From an uncultured Christensenellaceae bacterium (GTDB lineage Bacteria; Bacillota; Clostridia; Christensenellales; Aristaeellaceae): a DNA stretch of 64,000 bases. A program made the position numbers and the translations under genes. The notes under the pieces were generated by a model. It saw only the letters and a list, made by a program, of their open reading frames with translations, was not told the origin of the DNA and ran no database searches. The stretch covers positions 1-64,000 of the forward strand of contig CAJOJQ010000019.1 in assembly GCA_905234985.1 (NCBI GenBank). Reading direction: 5' to 3'. Below, piece by piece: positions 17,898-28,996 of this stretch (position 1 is the first letter of the stretch; each line of letters begins with the position of its first letter).

Positions 17898-17917
17898 CAG
17901 GGAGAGGGGGAAAACGC

Positions 17918-18157
17918 GTGCCCAAGATCCCGGCGCTTATTAGCGGCGCCGTAGGCCCCGGCATGAACGCGGCGGTCATCGGCGGAAAAAGCTCCCTTCG
18001 GGAAGCCGGGCGTATATGCGAAACGGGCATTTCCCGCATCGGCGGACGAGCCGTCGGCATGAAAAACGGCCGTGTGTTCCATATGCCCATCGATCAAGCT
18101 CCGGCGGCCTCAAAGCGTTTCGATCGGGCGCCGTATCAGCTTGTGAGCGCCCAATAA
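17918..18157 (+). pseudogene. 6-phosphofructokinase remnant with large internal deletion
   Basis: 79 residues from GTG 17918, against about 320 for a complete enzyme. The N-terminal piece PALISGAVGPGMNAAV corresponds to the ATP-binding TSGGDAPGMNAA loop of PfkA (GGD is now GAV), and the C-terminal piece GGRAVGMKNGRVFHMPIDQA followed by RFDRAPYQLVSAQ corresponds to the enzyme's last ~45 residues. About 240 residues including the PRPP-like and fructose-6-phosphate sites are missing. A good ribosome site (GAGAGGGGG) remains. The position after the DUF2007-like gene matches the usual place of pfkA, so this is an in-place deletion relic. Confidence 0.75.
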
Positions 18158-18173
18158 CTGGACAAATGCATCG

Positions 18174-18196
18174 CCCCTTCCGGCTGTGGAAGGGGT
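18174..18196 (+). terminator. probable terminator after the pfkA remnant
   Basis: CCCCTTCC (18174-18181) pairs with GGAAGGGG (18188-18195) and is followed by TATTTCC. The T-run is weak, so partial read-through is possible. Confidence 0.45.
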
Positions 18197-18249
18197 ATTT
18201 CCATTCAATAGGCAATCGCACCGCCGAAGAACAGAGAGGAGAAACGATC

Positions 18250-19341
18250 ATGAAACGGAAAATCGCTTTCACCGGATACGTGCTGTGGGGCATCGCGTTC
18301 ATTTTGACCGCGCTGGCGGTCACCGCGCTGGTTTCATTGCCCTTTTATCTTGGGATGTTCGTGTATGGCTGGTTTGGCCCCTCGGGCAGTATTCCGTACC
18401 AGTTGGTTTATGTCCTGCTTGGCGTCGTGCTTACCATTCCAATCGCCCTGCTGATCGCCAGGACGGACAGAATGACCCTGGAAAAATACGCCCAAATGAT
18501 ATTGGTATGCGTGCTTTTATCCTGCGCGTGCTTTGTCTTTATTTCTATTCCGCGCAAAGAAGAATCGTTCCGTTCCGTGATCAAAGTGTTGGGCATCATC
18601 AATGCGGTCGTGGCGCTGATCGGTATTCTCTATTACGGGGTTGAAGCAAAAAATGAGTATTATAAGCGCTTGATCGGCTATTGCAGCTATCCGAAGGATA
18701 AAGAATTCCTGATCGGCGCGATCGCAAAGGGAAAATATGATCGCGACATCCGTTTGGACGCCCTGAAACTGCTTCCCTACCCGGAGGAAAGGGAAACCAT
18801 CGTACAGACCGCGATTCATCACGAAGACGGCGGCTTCCGCTGGGCTGCCATGCAAAAACTGCCCTATCCGGAAGAAGGGGAAACCCTCGCCCAAATCGCG
18901 CGCGGCGATCCGGAAGCGAGTCTTCGCATCGCCGCCATTCGCACCCTCTCTTATCCCGAAGCGAAAGACACGCTCCTCCAGTGCCTGGCTTCTGATCCCG
19001 AATTCTCGCCCCGCAAGGAGGCGCTGAACAAGCTGCCCCTGCCCATCGAAAGCCAGCCCTTGCTCAGCATGGTCGGTTTCTGTGAAAAAACGCTGCAAAG
19101 CATCCATCTGAATAAAATGGATCAGAAAACGGAAGAAATAGCGAATACTTTGATTGAACTGTATCAGCAAATCAATCCCCGGAAAACGGCCGTCCGCCGC
19201 CATGCGGGAAAGCACACGGATGAAACGGTGTATTCCGACGACACAGAATTCCGGCAGTGCGTGTGGGCCGATCATTCGGATTCCAGCCAGCACATGGATC
19301 AGGGCCACGACGATTATTACGAAATTACCGAAAAAGCGTGA
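18250..19341 (+). CDS. membrane protein with HEAT-like YPE repeats
   Basis: 363 residues from ATG 18250 (GAGGAG upstream). Four membrane helices fill the first ~130 residues. Then come about four units of ~29 residues with the pattern L(P/S)YPEE..ETL.Q.A..D....R..A...., seen at LPYPEERETIVQTA, LPYPEEGETLAQIA and LSYPEAKDTLLQCL: a HEAT-like helical array with an unusual YPE turn, probably cytosolic. The last ~50 residues are hydrophilic, His/Asp-rich and likely disordered. It stops eight bases before the double radical-SAM gene, so a joint operon is likely. A scaffold or partner role is inference. Confidence 0.8.
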   Translation: MKRKIAFTGYVLWGIAFILTALAVTALVSLPFYLGMFVYGWFGPSGSIPYQLVYVLLGVVLTIPIALLIARTDRMTLEKYAQMILVCVLLSCACFVFISIPRKEESFRSVIKVLGIINAVVALIGILYYGVEAKNEYYKRLIGYCSYPKDKEFLIGAIAKGKYDRDIRLDALKLLPYPEERETIVQTAIHHEDGGFRWAAMQKLPYPEEGETLAQIARGDPEASLRIAAIRTLSYPEAKDTLLQCLASDPEFSPRKEALNKLPLPIESQPLLSMVGFCEKTLQSIHLNKMDQKTEEIANTLIELYQQINPRKTAVRRHAGKHTDETVYSDDTEFRQCVWADHSDSSQHMDQGHDDYYEITEKA

Positions 19342-19349
19342 GGCGCGGC

Positions 19350-21596
19350 ATGGAAACCTTCAAGCCCTCTTATTATATGCTCGTCCCCACCATGGCTTGT
19401 CAGGCGGCCTGCAAATATTGCTTCGCCCAAAAGTACGGGGACGTGATGAACCTGTCCACCCTGAACGCCGCCATGGACTTTATGGAACGGATCGCGCCGC
19501 CGGAGGGCAGGCTGCAAATCGTGTTCCACGGGGGCGAACCGCTGCTGGCGGGCGCCATGTTCTATGAATATGCCCTGCCCGCGCTGAAAAGGCGGTTTGG
19601 GGCCAGGCTTCACCTTTCCATGCAATCCAATCTATGGGCCTTGAACGGGCCGGAGGGAGACCGGCTGACGGAATTGCTGCTGCTGTATCGGGTCTCCGTG
19701 GGAACCAGTCTGGACGGGTTTCGGGAAATGTGCGACGCCCAGCGGGGCGAAGGGTACTGCGAAAAGACCACTGCCGCCATGGAAAAACTTCGGGGCCTGG
19801 GGATCAGCGCGGGAATAATCTGTACCTTTGGCAAAGAAAACGTCCATCAGGCCCGGCGCGTGTTCGAGGAAGCGGAGGAAAGCTACAGCATCCATGGAGC
19901 GGTCCCATGCATTGGGGATACGCCCTGCACGGAAAAGGATTACCTGGCCGTGAGCGCGGAACAAATGAAGCGCGTTTTGCTGGACAGCTATGAAGCCTAT
20001 CGGGACGATCCCGCCCGCGCCCGCGTATCGACGATTGACGCCATGGCAGGCGCGTGCTTCAAGGGAGAAAGCTCCCTTTGCACGTTCAAGCATTGCCTGG
20101 GAGAATTTGCGGCGATCGCGCCGGACGGGAAAGTATACAGCTGCCAGCGCTTCAATGGGCTGGACGGATTTTCTTTGGGCAATGTGAACGAGGGCGTTAC
20201 AGAAGCGGACATTCTGCGAAGCCCCGCCTACCGCCGCCTGAAAGAAAAACAGGACGGCATGGCGGCTGCCTGCGGCGGCTGCGCTCATTACGGTTATTGC
20301 AAGGGAGGCTGCCTCTACAGCGCTTTCGCGGGGAACGCGGAGAAAGATCCCTACTGCGAGGCGTACAGGGCGGTTTTTGACCGGCTGAAAATCGATATGG
20401 CGCTGGAAATGGCGGAAGAATTGAAGCGAAAGCTGGGCGCGCCCGCGGGTTCGCCCCGGCAGCCTGCCGCGCTGCCCCTTCTGGCTATGGTGGGAGACAA
20501 GCCCCATCCCTATGACCGGCGCGTGAATCGGGAATGCTTTTCCCGCGCGGTTGAGCGGGGAAAACGCCCGGGAGATTCCCTGGCCGTTTTAAGGAACATG
20601 AACCCGGAGAATTTTACGGCGTACTGCATGAACCGGCTGAAGAGCCTGTATTTGAATCTTACCTATCGCTGCCCCCTGCGCTGTACTCATTGCAGCGCAA
20701 ACGCGGGCAGCGTTGAAATGCGGGAATTGGATGCGGCGCAATTCGCGGGTATCGTGGGGGACGCGGTGGCGCTGGGTTTCCAGCGGATCGAGTTTTCCGG
20801 CGGAGAACCTTTCGTATACCCGGAATTCGACGCTTTTTTGGAAAAACTGTCAAAAATCCAGCGAAAAGGGACGAAATTTATTTTTCGCACGTCCTTTGGA
20901 TATGCAATCCCCAGAGAACGGATAGAGGCTGTATGCCGCGTCTTCGATTCTGTGATCGTCAGTATCGACGGAGATGAAGAATTCCACGACCGACGCCGGG
21001 GAAAGGGCGCTTATCAAAAAGCGGTGGAAAACCTGCGCGCGGCCCTGGCCGTAAAAGACGGGCGGTGCGCGTTTGAACTGTGCGCGGTCCTAAGCCCGGA
21101 GCAGCGCAGGGGAAAAGAGGGAATCGCTTTCAGGAAGCTGGGCGCCGATCTTGGAATCGGGAAGCTGAGCTATAAGGCCCTGCTGCCGCTTGGCAGAGGC
21201 TGCGGCGCATTGCCGGATACCGCCCGGGATGGAAAAATCGATCTGCCGCGAAATTTTCAGCCTTTTTATTCCTGCGGCATCGGGGAATCCATCAACGTGG
21301 AACCCAATGGCGACGTTTATCCATGCTACGCCTGGTGTGAGAAAAATAAGCGGATCGGAAACTTGGGTACAGAAGCGCTTGAACCAATGCTTTTGCGCGG
21401 CGATTTGTTTGCTTACCGTCTCCACGGCGTGGATACCAATGAGCAATGCGCCGACTGCGACGTGCGTTATTTGTGCGGAGGAATGTGCAAAGCGTGGGTC
21501 GGCGATAAACAAAATTTTGACGCGGGCGGTTTTTCGTGCCATAAGTATGATTTCTATAAAAAACGGGCTTCCTTGACAGACACGGAAAACGGATAG
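19350..21596 (+). CDS. tandem double radical-SAM/SPASM protein
   Basis: 748 residues with two complete radical-SAM units in one chain. Unit 1: CQAACKYC (C17, C21, C24) binds the SAM [4Fe-4S] cluster, FHGGEPLL is the SAM motif, and a SPASM-type Cys set follows (CTFKHC, VYSCQRF, CGGCAHYGYCKGGC). Unit 2: CPLRCTHC (about 441-448), SGGEPFVYPEFD, then a second SPASM set (SCGIGES, VYPCYAWC, CADCDVRYLCGGMC). SPASM proteins usually modify peptides or proteins (thioether, C-C links, epimers) or activate sulfatases. The start at ATG 19350 has a weak ribosome site but abuts the HEAT gene stop. No obvious precursor peptide adjoins it. Confidence 0.88.
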   Translation: METFKPSYYMLVPTMACQAACKYCFAQKYGDVMNLSTLNAAMDFMERIAPPEGRLQIVFHGGEPLLAGAMFYEYALPALKRRFGARLHLSMQSNLWALNGPEGDRLTELLLLYRVSVGTSLDGFREMCDAQRGEGYCEKTTAAMEKLRGLGISAGIICTFGKENVHQARRVFEEAEESYSIHGAVPCIGDTPCTEKDYLAVSAEQMKRVLLDSYEAYRDDPARARVSTIDAMAGACFKGESSLCTFKHCLGEFAAIAPDGKVYSCQRFNGLDGFSLGNVNEGVTEADILRSPAYRRLKEKQDGMAAACGGCAHYGYCKGGCLYSAFAGNAEKDPYCEAYRAVFDRLKIDMALEMAEELKRKLGAPAGSPRQPAALPLLAMVGDKPHPYDRRVNRECFSRAVERGKRPGDSLAVLRNMNPENFTAYCMNRLKSLYLNLTYRCPLRCTHCSANAGSVEMRELDAAQFAGIVGDAVALGFQRIEFSGGEPFVYPEFDAFLEKLSKIQRKGTKFIFRTSFGYAIPRERIEAVCRVFDSVIVSIDGDEEFHDRRRGKGAYQKAVENLRAALAVKDGRCAFELCAVLSPEQRRGKEGIAFRKLGADLGIGKLSYKALLPLGRGCGALPDTARDGKIDLPRNFQPFYSCGIGESINVEPNGDVYPCYAWCEKNKRIGNLGTEALEPMLLRGDLFAYRLHGVDTNEQCADCDVRYLCGGMCKAWVGDKQNFDAGGFSCHKYDFYKKRASLTDTENG

Positions 21597-21636
21597 CGGA
21601 TCCAATGGAAACGCAGAAGAATACGGAGGCATAAGG

Positions 21637-24600
21637 ATGTACATCGCCGACCTGCACATTCATTCCCGGTTTTCCCGGGCCACCAGCGGGGACTGCGACG
21701 CGCCGCACCTGGATCTATGGGCGCGGCATAAGGGCATTTCCCTGGTGGGCACGGGGGATTTCACCCATCCCCAGTGGCGGAAAGAGCTTGCGGACATGCT
21801 GCTGCCGGAGGGCGACGGGCTGTACCGCCTAAAGGAAGCATACCGCCTGCCCTGCGATACGATAAACACGGTGCAGCCCCGCTTCGTGATTACCGGGGAA
21901 ATCAGCACCATTTACAAGCGGGACGGAAAGACCCGCAAGGTGCATCATGTGTTCGTGCTGCCGGGATTGGAGGCGGCGGAAAATCTTGCCCACCGGCTGG
22001 AAGCCATCGGCAATCTGCACAGCGACGGGCGGCCCATTTTGGGGCTGGACAGCCGGGATTTATTGGAGATCGCTTTGGACGTCTGCCCGGATATTCTTTA
22101 CATTCCCGCCCATATCTGGACGCCCCATTTTTCCCTGTTCGGGGCTTTTTCCGGCTTTGATTCCATGGAGGAATGCTTCGGCGACCTCACGCCTCACGTC
22201 CATGCCCTGGAAACGGGGCTTTCCTCCGACCCGCCCATGAACCGCCGCCTGTCCGCCCTGGACGGCCACGTGCTGGTGTCCAATTCGGACGCACATTCTC
22301 CCCAGAAGTTAGGCCGGGAAGCCAATCTGCTGTCCTGCGAAATGGGCTTCTCGGCGTTAAAACGGGCCGTCGAAACGGGAGAGGGCTTCGGGGGTACCAT
22401 CGAGTTTTACCCGGAGGAAGGGAAGTATCATTTGGATGGGCACCGGAACTGCCAGTGCCGCTTAACGCCGGAAGAAACCCGGGCCAAGTTTGGCATATGC
22501 CCCGTGTGTGGGAAGAAAGTGACCATCGGCGTGCTGTACCGGGTGGAAGAATTAGCGGATCGACCCGCGCCGGAAATACTGGACAAGCCCTTTGAAAGCC
22601 TGATTCCCCTCCCGGAGTTGTTAGGGGAAACGCTGGGCGTATCGGCGGCCAGCAAAAAGACCCAGGCGGCGTATTTTGACCTGCTGCAAAAGTTGGGACC
22701 GGAATTTTCCATCCTGCGGGAAAGGAGCATTGAAGATATTCAGGCGGCGGGGGGCTTCCTGCTGGGAGAAGCCGTTCGGCGGCTGCGGGAGGGTCAGGTG
22801 ATCCGCCAGGGCGGATACGACGGGGAATACGGCGTGATCCGCGTGTTCCAGCCGGGGGAAAGGGAGACGCTGTTAGGGCAGACCTCCCTTTTGTCCGGCG
22901 TGCCCATATCGGAAACGAAAAAGGCGGCCATGCCGCTAAAGCCCGCCGTTTTGCAGGAAGAGATCGAAGAATCCGCGCCGGACACGCGCCCCAATCCCGA
23001 ACAGGAAGCCGCCATCCGCGCGGAGGAAAGCACCGTGGCGGTGATCGCCGGGCCGGGCACCGGCAAAACGGGCACCCTGGTGAACCGCATCTCCTGGCTG
23101 ATTGAGGAGAAGGGCGTTTCACCCAAAGAAATCACCGCGGTCACCTTCACCCGCCAGGCGGCCCGGGAAATGCTGGAACGGTTGGAAAAACGCTTAGGCA
23201 AAAAGCAAGTGAAGGGCCTGACCGTGGGCACCTTTCACGCCATCTGCCTGAACCTGATCGAAAAAAAGCCGCTCATTGCCCGGGAAGCGGCCCGGGACGT
23301 GATGGCGGAGCTTTTGAAGGAGCGCGGGGAAAAGCTGTCACCCACAGACGCTCTTGCCCTGATTTCTGCCCGGAAAAACGGCCTGGACACCACCGGCTTG
23401 CCGGAAGGTTTGCTGGAACAGTATCAGGAAAAGCTATGCGAAATGGGTGCGCGGGATTTAGACGATATTCTGGCCGAAGCCTTGAAGCTCCCCGTTCAGG
23501 GAAAACCATGCTTTCATTACTTATTGGTAGACGAATACCAGGACATCAATCCTGTTCAGCGGGCGCTGGTGCTACATTGGAGCGAAAACGGGCGCTTGTT
23601 CGTCATCGGCGACCCCGACCAATCCATTTACGGCTTCCGGGGCGCGGACGCGGGTTGCTTTGACGCGCTGCTTGCGGACAGGCTGGAGGCAAAGCGCGTT
23701 CATTTGAAGCAGAATTACCGTTCCACCCCGGATATCCTGCATTGTGCCCTGACCGTGATCGACAGGAATCCGGGAGCCAAACGGGAGCTTACTCCCACCG
23801 TGTCCGCCGGGGAGCCGGTGCGGCTGGTGCGGGCAGCGGACGAGCAGGGCCAGTATATCTGGATCGCCAAGGAAATCGCCCGGCTCACCGGCGGGGTGGA
23901 CATGCTGGAGGCCAGCGGAGGCGAGCGGGCGCGGTACGCCTTTTCGGAAATCGCCGTGCTGTGCCGCACCCACCGGCAGTTGGAGCAGGCGGAACGCTGC
24001 CTGCGCCACGACAGCATCCCCTGCGCGGTGTCGGGCCGGGGCGATTTTCTGGAACAGCCCGTCAATCAGGCGCTTGAGGGCTTTTTTACCGCCCTGGAAG
24101 AACCGGACAACCTGCCCGCCCTCCGCGCGGCATTGAAAGGCCTATGGCATTGTCCCGACGGGCTGATTAACCGGGCGGAAGCGGCCATGGGCCTGCCGGA
24201 AGAAGCCTTTGAAGCGGCCCTTTCCTCCTTTGACGGCCTGACGCCCTTCCTAAACGCGGTGAAAAAGTACGCGCCGCTGCTGCCTAAGGAAAAGCCCCGG
24301 AAGCTGCTGGAGGCCCTGGCAAACGATACGGGCGTGAAGGGCAAAGCCGTGGAACAGCTTTGGAACACCGCCGTGTTTTTCGACGCCATGCCCTCCTTCC
24401 TTGCCGCCCTGCGCATGGGGGAGGAAGGGGATATTACCCGATTGAGCGGCGGCAAACCCTCCGGCGCGGTGCGGCTCATGACCCTGCACGGGGCCAAGGG
24501 CCTGGAATTCCCCTGCGTGTTCCTGACGGGACTGGACGCGGGACGCTTCCCCGCCGAACGGCAGGATGAGGAAACCAACCTGGAGGAAGAAAGAAGGCTG

Positions 24601-24762
24601 CTGTTCGTGGGGATCACCCGGGCGAAAAATCGCCTGATCCTGACCTGCGGCGGCGAGCCGTCCCCCTTCCTCCATGAACTGCCCAACGGCCTGCGCCGGG
24701 AAGACGCGGGCGTCCGTCCCCGGCAGGCGGAATCGGAGCAGATGAGCTTTTTCGGCTTATGA
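21637..24762 (+). CDS. EndoQ-type PHP nuclease fused to UvrD/Rep-family helicase
   Basis: 1041 residues. The first ~340 match endonuclease Q, which nicks DNA 5' of deaminated bases: PHP metal motifs [36 protein letters not shown], and a zinc-binding tail (CQCRLTP...[10 protein letters not shown]). From about 440 comes a superfamily 1 helicase: Walker [75 protein letters not shown] and [13 protein letters not shown]. This joins lesion recognition and unwinding in one enzyme for DNA repair. GGAGG precedes ATG 21637. It follows the radical-SAM gene by 40 bases. Confidence 0.92.
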   Translation: MYIADLHIHSRFSRATSGDCDAPHLDLWARHKGISLVGTGDFTHPQWRKELADMLLPEGDGLYRLKEAYRLPCDTINTVQPRFVITGEISTIYKRDGKTRKVHHVFVLPGLEAAENLAHRLEAIGNLHSDGRPILGLDSRDLLEIALDVCPDILYIPAHIWTPHFSLFGAFSGFDSMEECFGDLTPHVHALETGLSSDPPMNRRLSALDGHVLVSNSDAHSPQKLGREANLLSCEMGFSALKRAVETGEGFGGTIEFYPEEGKYHLDGHRNCQCRLTPEETRAKFGICPVCGKKVTIGVLYRVEELADRPAPEILDKPFESLIPLPELLGETLGVSAASKKTQAAYFDLLQKLGPEFSILRERSIEDIQAAGGFLLGEAVRRLREGQVIRQGGYDGEYGVIRVFQPGERETLLGQTSLLSGVPISETKKAAMPLKPAVLQEEIEESAPDTRPNPEQEAAIRAEESTVAVIAGPGTGKTGTLVNRISWLIEEKGVSPKEITAVTFTRQAAREMLERLEKRLGKKQVKGLTVGTFHAICLNLIEKKPLIAREAARDVMAELLKERGEKLSPTDALALISARKNGLDTTGLPEGLLEQYQEKLCEMGARDLDDILAEALKLPVQGKPCFHYLLVDEYQDINPVQRALVLHWSENGRLFVIGDPDQSIYGFRGADAGCFDALLADRLEAKRVHLKQNYRSTPDILHCALTVIDRNPGAKRELTPTVSAGEPVRLVRAADEQGQYIWIAKEIARLTGGVDMLEASGGERARYAFSEIAVLCRTHRQLEQAERCLRHDSIPCAVSGRGDFLEQPVNQALEGFFTALEEPDNLPALRAALKGLWHCPDGLINRAEAAMGLPEEAFEAALSSFDGLTPFLNAVKKYAPLLPKEKPRKLLEALANDTGVKGKAVEQLWNTAVFFDAMPSFLAALRMGEEGDITRLSGGKPSGAVRLMTLHGAKGLEFPCVFLTGLDAGRFPAERQDEETNLEEERRLLFVGITRAKNRLILTCGGEPSPFLHELPNGLRREDAGVRPRQAESEQMSFFGL

Positions 24763-24924
24763 CGCGGGGGCCAGCACCGCGGCCCAGTGGCGAAGCTGAA
24801 TTTCGTCGATCCGGCGGCTCAGGGCTTGGGCCAAGGCAAAATTATCCCAGGTAAAAGCCTCCTCCAATTGAAGGCGAAGAAGCACGAGGGCGTCGCGATC
24901 CGAAAGCAAAGAATAATCTTCCAT
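24757..24924 (-). CDS. small protein, possibly Spo0E-like
   Basis: 55 residues; ATG at 24924 with AAAAAGGAGG upstream. It is predicted to form a two-helix hairpin: DALVLLRLQLEEAF, a turn WDNFA, then LAQALSRRIDEIQLRHW. The second helix is reminiscent of the Spo0E aspartyl-phosphatase signature (SQELD.LI), but the key Gln-Glu is Arg-Arg here, so the assignment is weak. It overlaps the helicase 3' end by six bases, convergently. If Spo0E-like it would act on the sporulation phosphorelay; otherwise a small hypothetical protein. Confidence 0.55.
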   Translation of the reverse strand: MEDYSLLSDRDALVLLRLQLEEAFTWDNFALAQALSRRIDEIQLRHWAAVLAPAS

Positions 24925-25163
24925 GGGAACCTCCTTTTTCGCTGCTTTTTGCGGAATCTTCGGGCATTTTGCTGTCCGAATACAGCATACGCCGTCGAAT
25001 GCGATCCTGCAAGGGGAAATCCTGTCGAAAAAAGGAAGGACCACTATATTTCGTTCGACACGAAGCGACATGCACAAGATATGGTATAAAAATGAAGCCC
25101 CTCGCCGCGCTGCGAAGGGCTGAATGAGGAGAGGGGGTTATCTGTTTAATCGACGGGGATTGA

Positions 25164-25313
25164 AAGAACACTTTAAGTTAAGGTTGGAAGTAGGAGGTAG
25201 GAAGTTTTATATAGTCTACCAAATAACCGGCACCATGATTGGACTTTTGAGTATACACATAATAAACCTCCTACCTCCTACTTCCTACCTCCTACCTTCG
25301 TTAAAGTGTTCTT
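25164..25313. mobile_element. MITE-like inverted-repeat element, copy 1
   Basis: Perfect 13-bp terminal repeats AAGAACACTTTAA (25164-25176) and TTAAAGTGTTCTT (25301-25313) enclose purine-rich GGAAGTAGGAGGTAGG and pyrimidine-rich CCTCCTACCTCCTACTTCC arms that can pair into a long hairpin around TTTTATATAGTCTACCAAA. A second copy of the arms and the TTTTATATAGTC core lies at 38821-38953. No transposase is encoded. The preceding stretch from 24925 holds no recognisable gene. Confidence 0.7.
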
Positions 25314-25328
25314 GAAGTGTGTGGCTGT

Positions 25329-26813
25329 TCATTTGTCCGGAAAGATGCTTTCTCCCTCGTGCATGCTGCCGTCCCGGTGCATGGAGAACTGATCCATGGG
25401 GTAGTTTTTCAGGTTTTCCAGGATCTTGCGGCCGTCCGCCTTTGCCAGCAAATCCGTTCTGGCTTTGAGTACCAGGGCTTCGGCCTGATGCTTGGACGGG
25501 CCGCCCACGCAGCCGCCGGGGCAGATCATGCCCTCCACGAAATCCGTTTCCAGTTTTCCGGCTTTCAGGAGCATCATGGCCCGTTTGCAGTCTTCGCCGC
25601 CCGCGCAGGTGGTGAGACGGATGCCTTCGGTATCCTCGCCCATTTCCCGCATGACCTCCAGCACAGCGCTGGCCACGCCGCCGCTGCCCGCGAAGCATTT
25701 GCCGAAGATGGAGGATTCCTGGTAATCCTCCTCCACCGGCTCGATGGCGACGCCCTTGGAATCCAGCAGCGCCACGATTTCCCCGTAGGTGAGGGCGTAA
25801 TCCGGCGTATCCTTGATGAGGGGGTTCAGGGTTTCGCCTTTCTTGGCGATGCAGGGGCCGACGAACACGGTCACGCAGTCCGGGTCCTGGGATTTTAAGT
25901 ACCGGGAAACAGCCACCATGGGGGAGACCGTGGTGGATTTATTATTTTCATAAATGGCGGGGTAATGGTGGCGCAGCATGGAAATGAAGGCCGGGCAGCA
26001 GGATGTGGTCATGATCTTGCCCTCCTTCCGGGCTTCGATCCATTCCAGGGCTTCATAGGCTGCGGTCATATCGCCCCCAAGGCCCACCTCCACCATCTCC
26101 GCAAAGCCCGCTTTTTTCAGCGCGGCGCGGATGGCGGCCATGCCGATATCCTTGCCGAACTGGCCCTCCGTGGCCGGGGCGCACATGGCGATGACCTTCT
26201 TGCCCTCCCGAATGGCGCGGATCACGTCTACGGCGAAAATCTTGGAGCCGATGGCGCCGAAGGGGCAGCTGTGGATGCAGTGGCCGCAGTGAATGCATTT
26301 GCTTTCGTCGATCTGGCACACGCCCGCCTCGTCGTAAGAAATCGCGCCCACGGGGCAGGACTTTTTGCAGGGCCGCGTCTGGTGGATGATGGCGCCGAAG
26401 GGGCAGGATTTGGCGCACATGCCGCAGGATTTGCACTTGGCGGGGTCGATGCGCATCTTGGAATCGCCGGGCACGATGGCCCCGAACTTGCAGGCGTTCA
26501 GGCAGGCCTTGCCCAAGCAGAACCGGCAGATGTCCGAAACGAAATAGTCCTGGATGGGGCAGTCGTCGCAGGCGGCGGGGATCACCGCCACCACGTTTTG
26601 GGTGGGATGGGCGGGGGCGAGCCGGATGCGGCCCCGAACGATTTCCCTCTCCTTATAGATGCAGCAGCGGTATTGGGGCTTCGGCCCCGGGCTGACCTGA
26701 TAAGGGATTTTTTCTGTTTCCTCCGGCGTCAGCTGATCGTTCCACGCCAAACGGCAAACCTCGCGCAGGATGAAATGCTTTAGTTCAACGATCCCCTTGT
26801 CGTTTGTGATCAT
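25329..26813 (-). CDS. monomeric [FeFe] hydrogenase, ferredoxin-domain type
   Basis: 494 residues from ATG 26813. The N-terminal half has a Cys-rich accessory segment (CDDCPIQDYF, CRFCLGKACLNAC) and [4Fe-4S] ferredoxin motifs (CKSCGMCAKSCPFGAI, CIHCGHCIHSCPFGAI). The C-terminal half has the H-cluster signatures in order: TTSCCPAFIS, VFVGPCIAKKGE and EGMICPGGCVGGP. It makes or consumes H2 using reduced ferredoxin in fermentation. The TSCCPAF form and domain order suggest a group B-like enzyme, not the trimeric bifurcating group A. It is monocistronic; maturases HydEFG are not in the window. Confidence 0.88.
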   Translation of the reverse strand: MITNDKGIVELKHFILREVCRLAWNDQLTPEETEKIPYQVSPGPKPQYRCCIYKEREIVRGRIRLAPAHPTQNVVAVIPAACDDCPIQDYFVSDICRFCLGKACLNACKFGAIVPGDSKMRIDPAKCKSCGMCAKSCPFGAIIHQTRPCKKSCPVGAISYDEAGVCQIDESKCIHCGHCIHSCPFGAIGSKIFAVDVIRAIREGKKVIAMCAPATEGQFGKDIGMAAIRAALKKAGFAEMVEVGLGGDMTAAYEALEWIEARKEGKIMTTSCCPAFISMLRHHYPAIYENNKSTTVSPMVAVSRYLKSQDPDCVTVFVGPCIAKKGETLNPLIKDTPDYALTYGEIVALLDSKGVAIEPVEEDYQESSIFGKCFAGSGGVASAVLEVMREMGEDTEGIRLTTCAGGEDCKRAMMLLKAGKLETDFVEGMICPGGCVGGPSKHQAEALVLKARTDLLAKADGRKILENLKNYPMDQFSMHRDGSMHEGESIFPDK

Positions 26814-26856
26814 GGATATCCCTCTTTCCTCCGTAATTGTTGTGCTTTCAGGGAGT

Positions 26857-26886
26857 ATTCTATACGAATCCGCGTTTTTCCTGCAA
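26857..26886 (-). promoter_or_regulatory. possible promoter of the hydrogenase gene
   Basis: On the - strand TTGCAG (26881-26886), 18-base spacer, TAGAAT (26857-26862), about 45 bases before the start codon. The rest of the 26814-27160 interval holds only a short GC hairpin and the ABC promoter. Confidence 0.45.
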
Positions 26887-27017
26887 GACGGGCGGCCTTT
26901 CAAACCATTCTTGCGTTATTTTCGGCGGCAATCATTCCCGCGCAGCGGGGAGCTGGAATCCGGGATGCAGTCCCGGCGTTTCATGGTTCCAATTGGATTA
27001 AGCCCTTCCAAACGCCC

Positions 27018-27045
27018 TTGACAAGTGAGAATGTGGGTGTATAAT
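27018..27045 (+). promoter_or_regulatory. sigma-A-type promoter of the ABC ATPase gene
   Basis: Perfect TTGACA (27018-27023) and TATAAT (27040-27045) with a 16-base spacer; the start codon is about 115 bases downstream, leaving a moderately long leader. Confidence 0.75.
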
Positions 27046-27160
27046 AAATGCAAAGTCTGGCAAAAAGTTCGCCAGAATATTGGAAAGGCAGAGAATAATC
27101 CATGAGGTTCCTGCTCCATTCCCCGACGGCAGGCGTTCAAAAGAAAGAGGATGAAGGAAT

Positions 27161-28507
<1,347 letters not shown>

Positions 28508-28641
28508 CAGGGAACGCTGGGCGCTCCGCGCGCCCAGACCTGCGCCAGAGGGGTTCCCCCTCTGGACTCCATTAGGCGAATTGACTTAAGTGGGAGGAGC
28601 AGACAACGTTTGCCTGTTACTGGGGGCTACGATAGTTAGTC

Positions 28642-28768
28642 TGCTTCTGGCCCAAGAAAGTCGAAAAATAACCCGGAGGGAAAGCGAGCTTTCCCCTCGG
28701 GTATTTTTTCGGCTTTCGCGGATGCGCAGCATCCGGGCAGGCGGCTTTCAGCCGCCGGGCCAGAAGCA
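28642..28768 (+). repeat. cloverleaf-like inverted-repeat element
   Basis: A perfect 12-bp outer stem TGCTTCTGGCCC (28642-28653) / GGGCCAGAAGCA (28757-28768) closes three arms with only 0-4 unpaired bases between them: a long arm 28657-28716 whose tip is GGGAAAGC/GCTTTCCC and whose 3' side carries TATTTTTTC, arm 28719-28735 (CGGATGC/GCATCCG) and arm 28740-28756 (GGCGGC/GCCGCC). The long arm alone could be an intrinsic terminator. The whole is either a structured RNA or a folded mobile repeat. Confidence 0.7.
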
Positions 28769-28967
28769 TAACATCGGTAAACTTGACACGATTCTTCCAT
28801 CCACAGCGGGAACTTGCTAATTTTCTAAATCAAGCTATTTCCGCAGGGGTGGGGTCAAGGGGGGTCAACCCCCTTGTGGAGGTTTGGAGGCAAAGCCTCC
28901 AAGGGTTTCTTTGTTCGGAATAGATGTCTGCAAATTGTTTTTTCACTGTTCTTTACATGCACAGCGG

Positions 28968-28996
28968 TTGCCAAATGGGGCTGAACATGGTATGAT
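28968..28996 (+). promoter_or_regulatory. promoter of serC-serA
   Basis: TTGCCA (28968-28973), 17-base spacer, TATGAT (28991-28996), about 80 bases before the serC start. Confidence 0.6.

Noticed and set aside
21605-21634. Nine-codon reading frame METQKNTEA after the radical-SAM gene as a modified-peptide precursor
   Set aside because: Too short, without its own ribosome site; it merely spans the ribosome binding site of the helicase gene.
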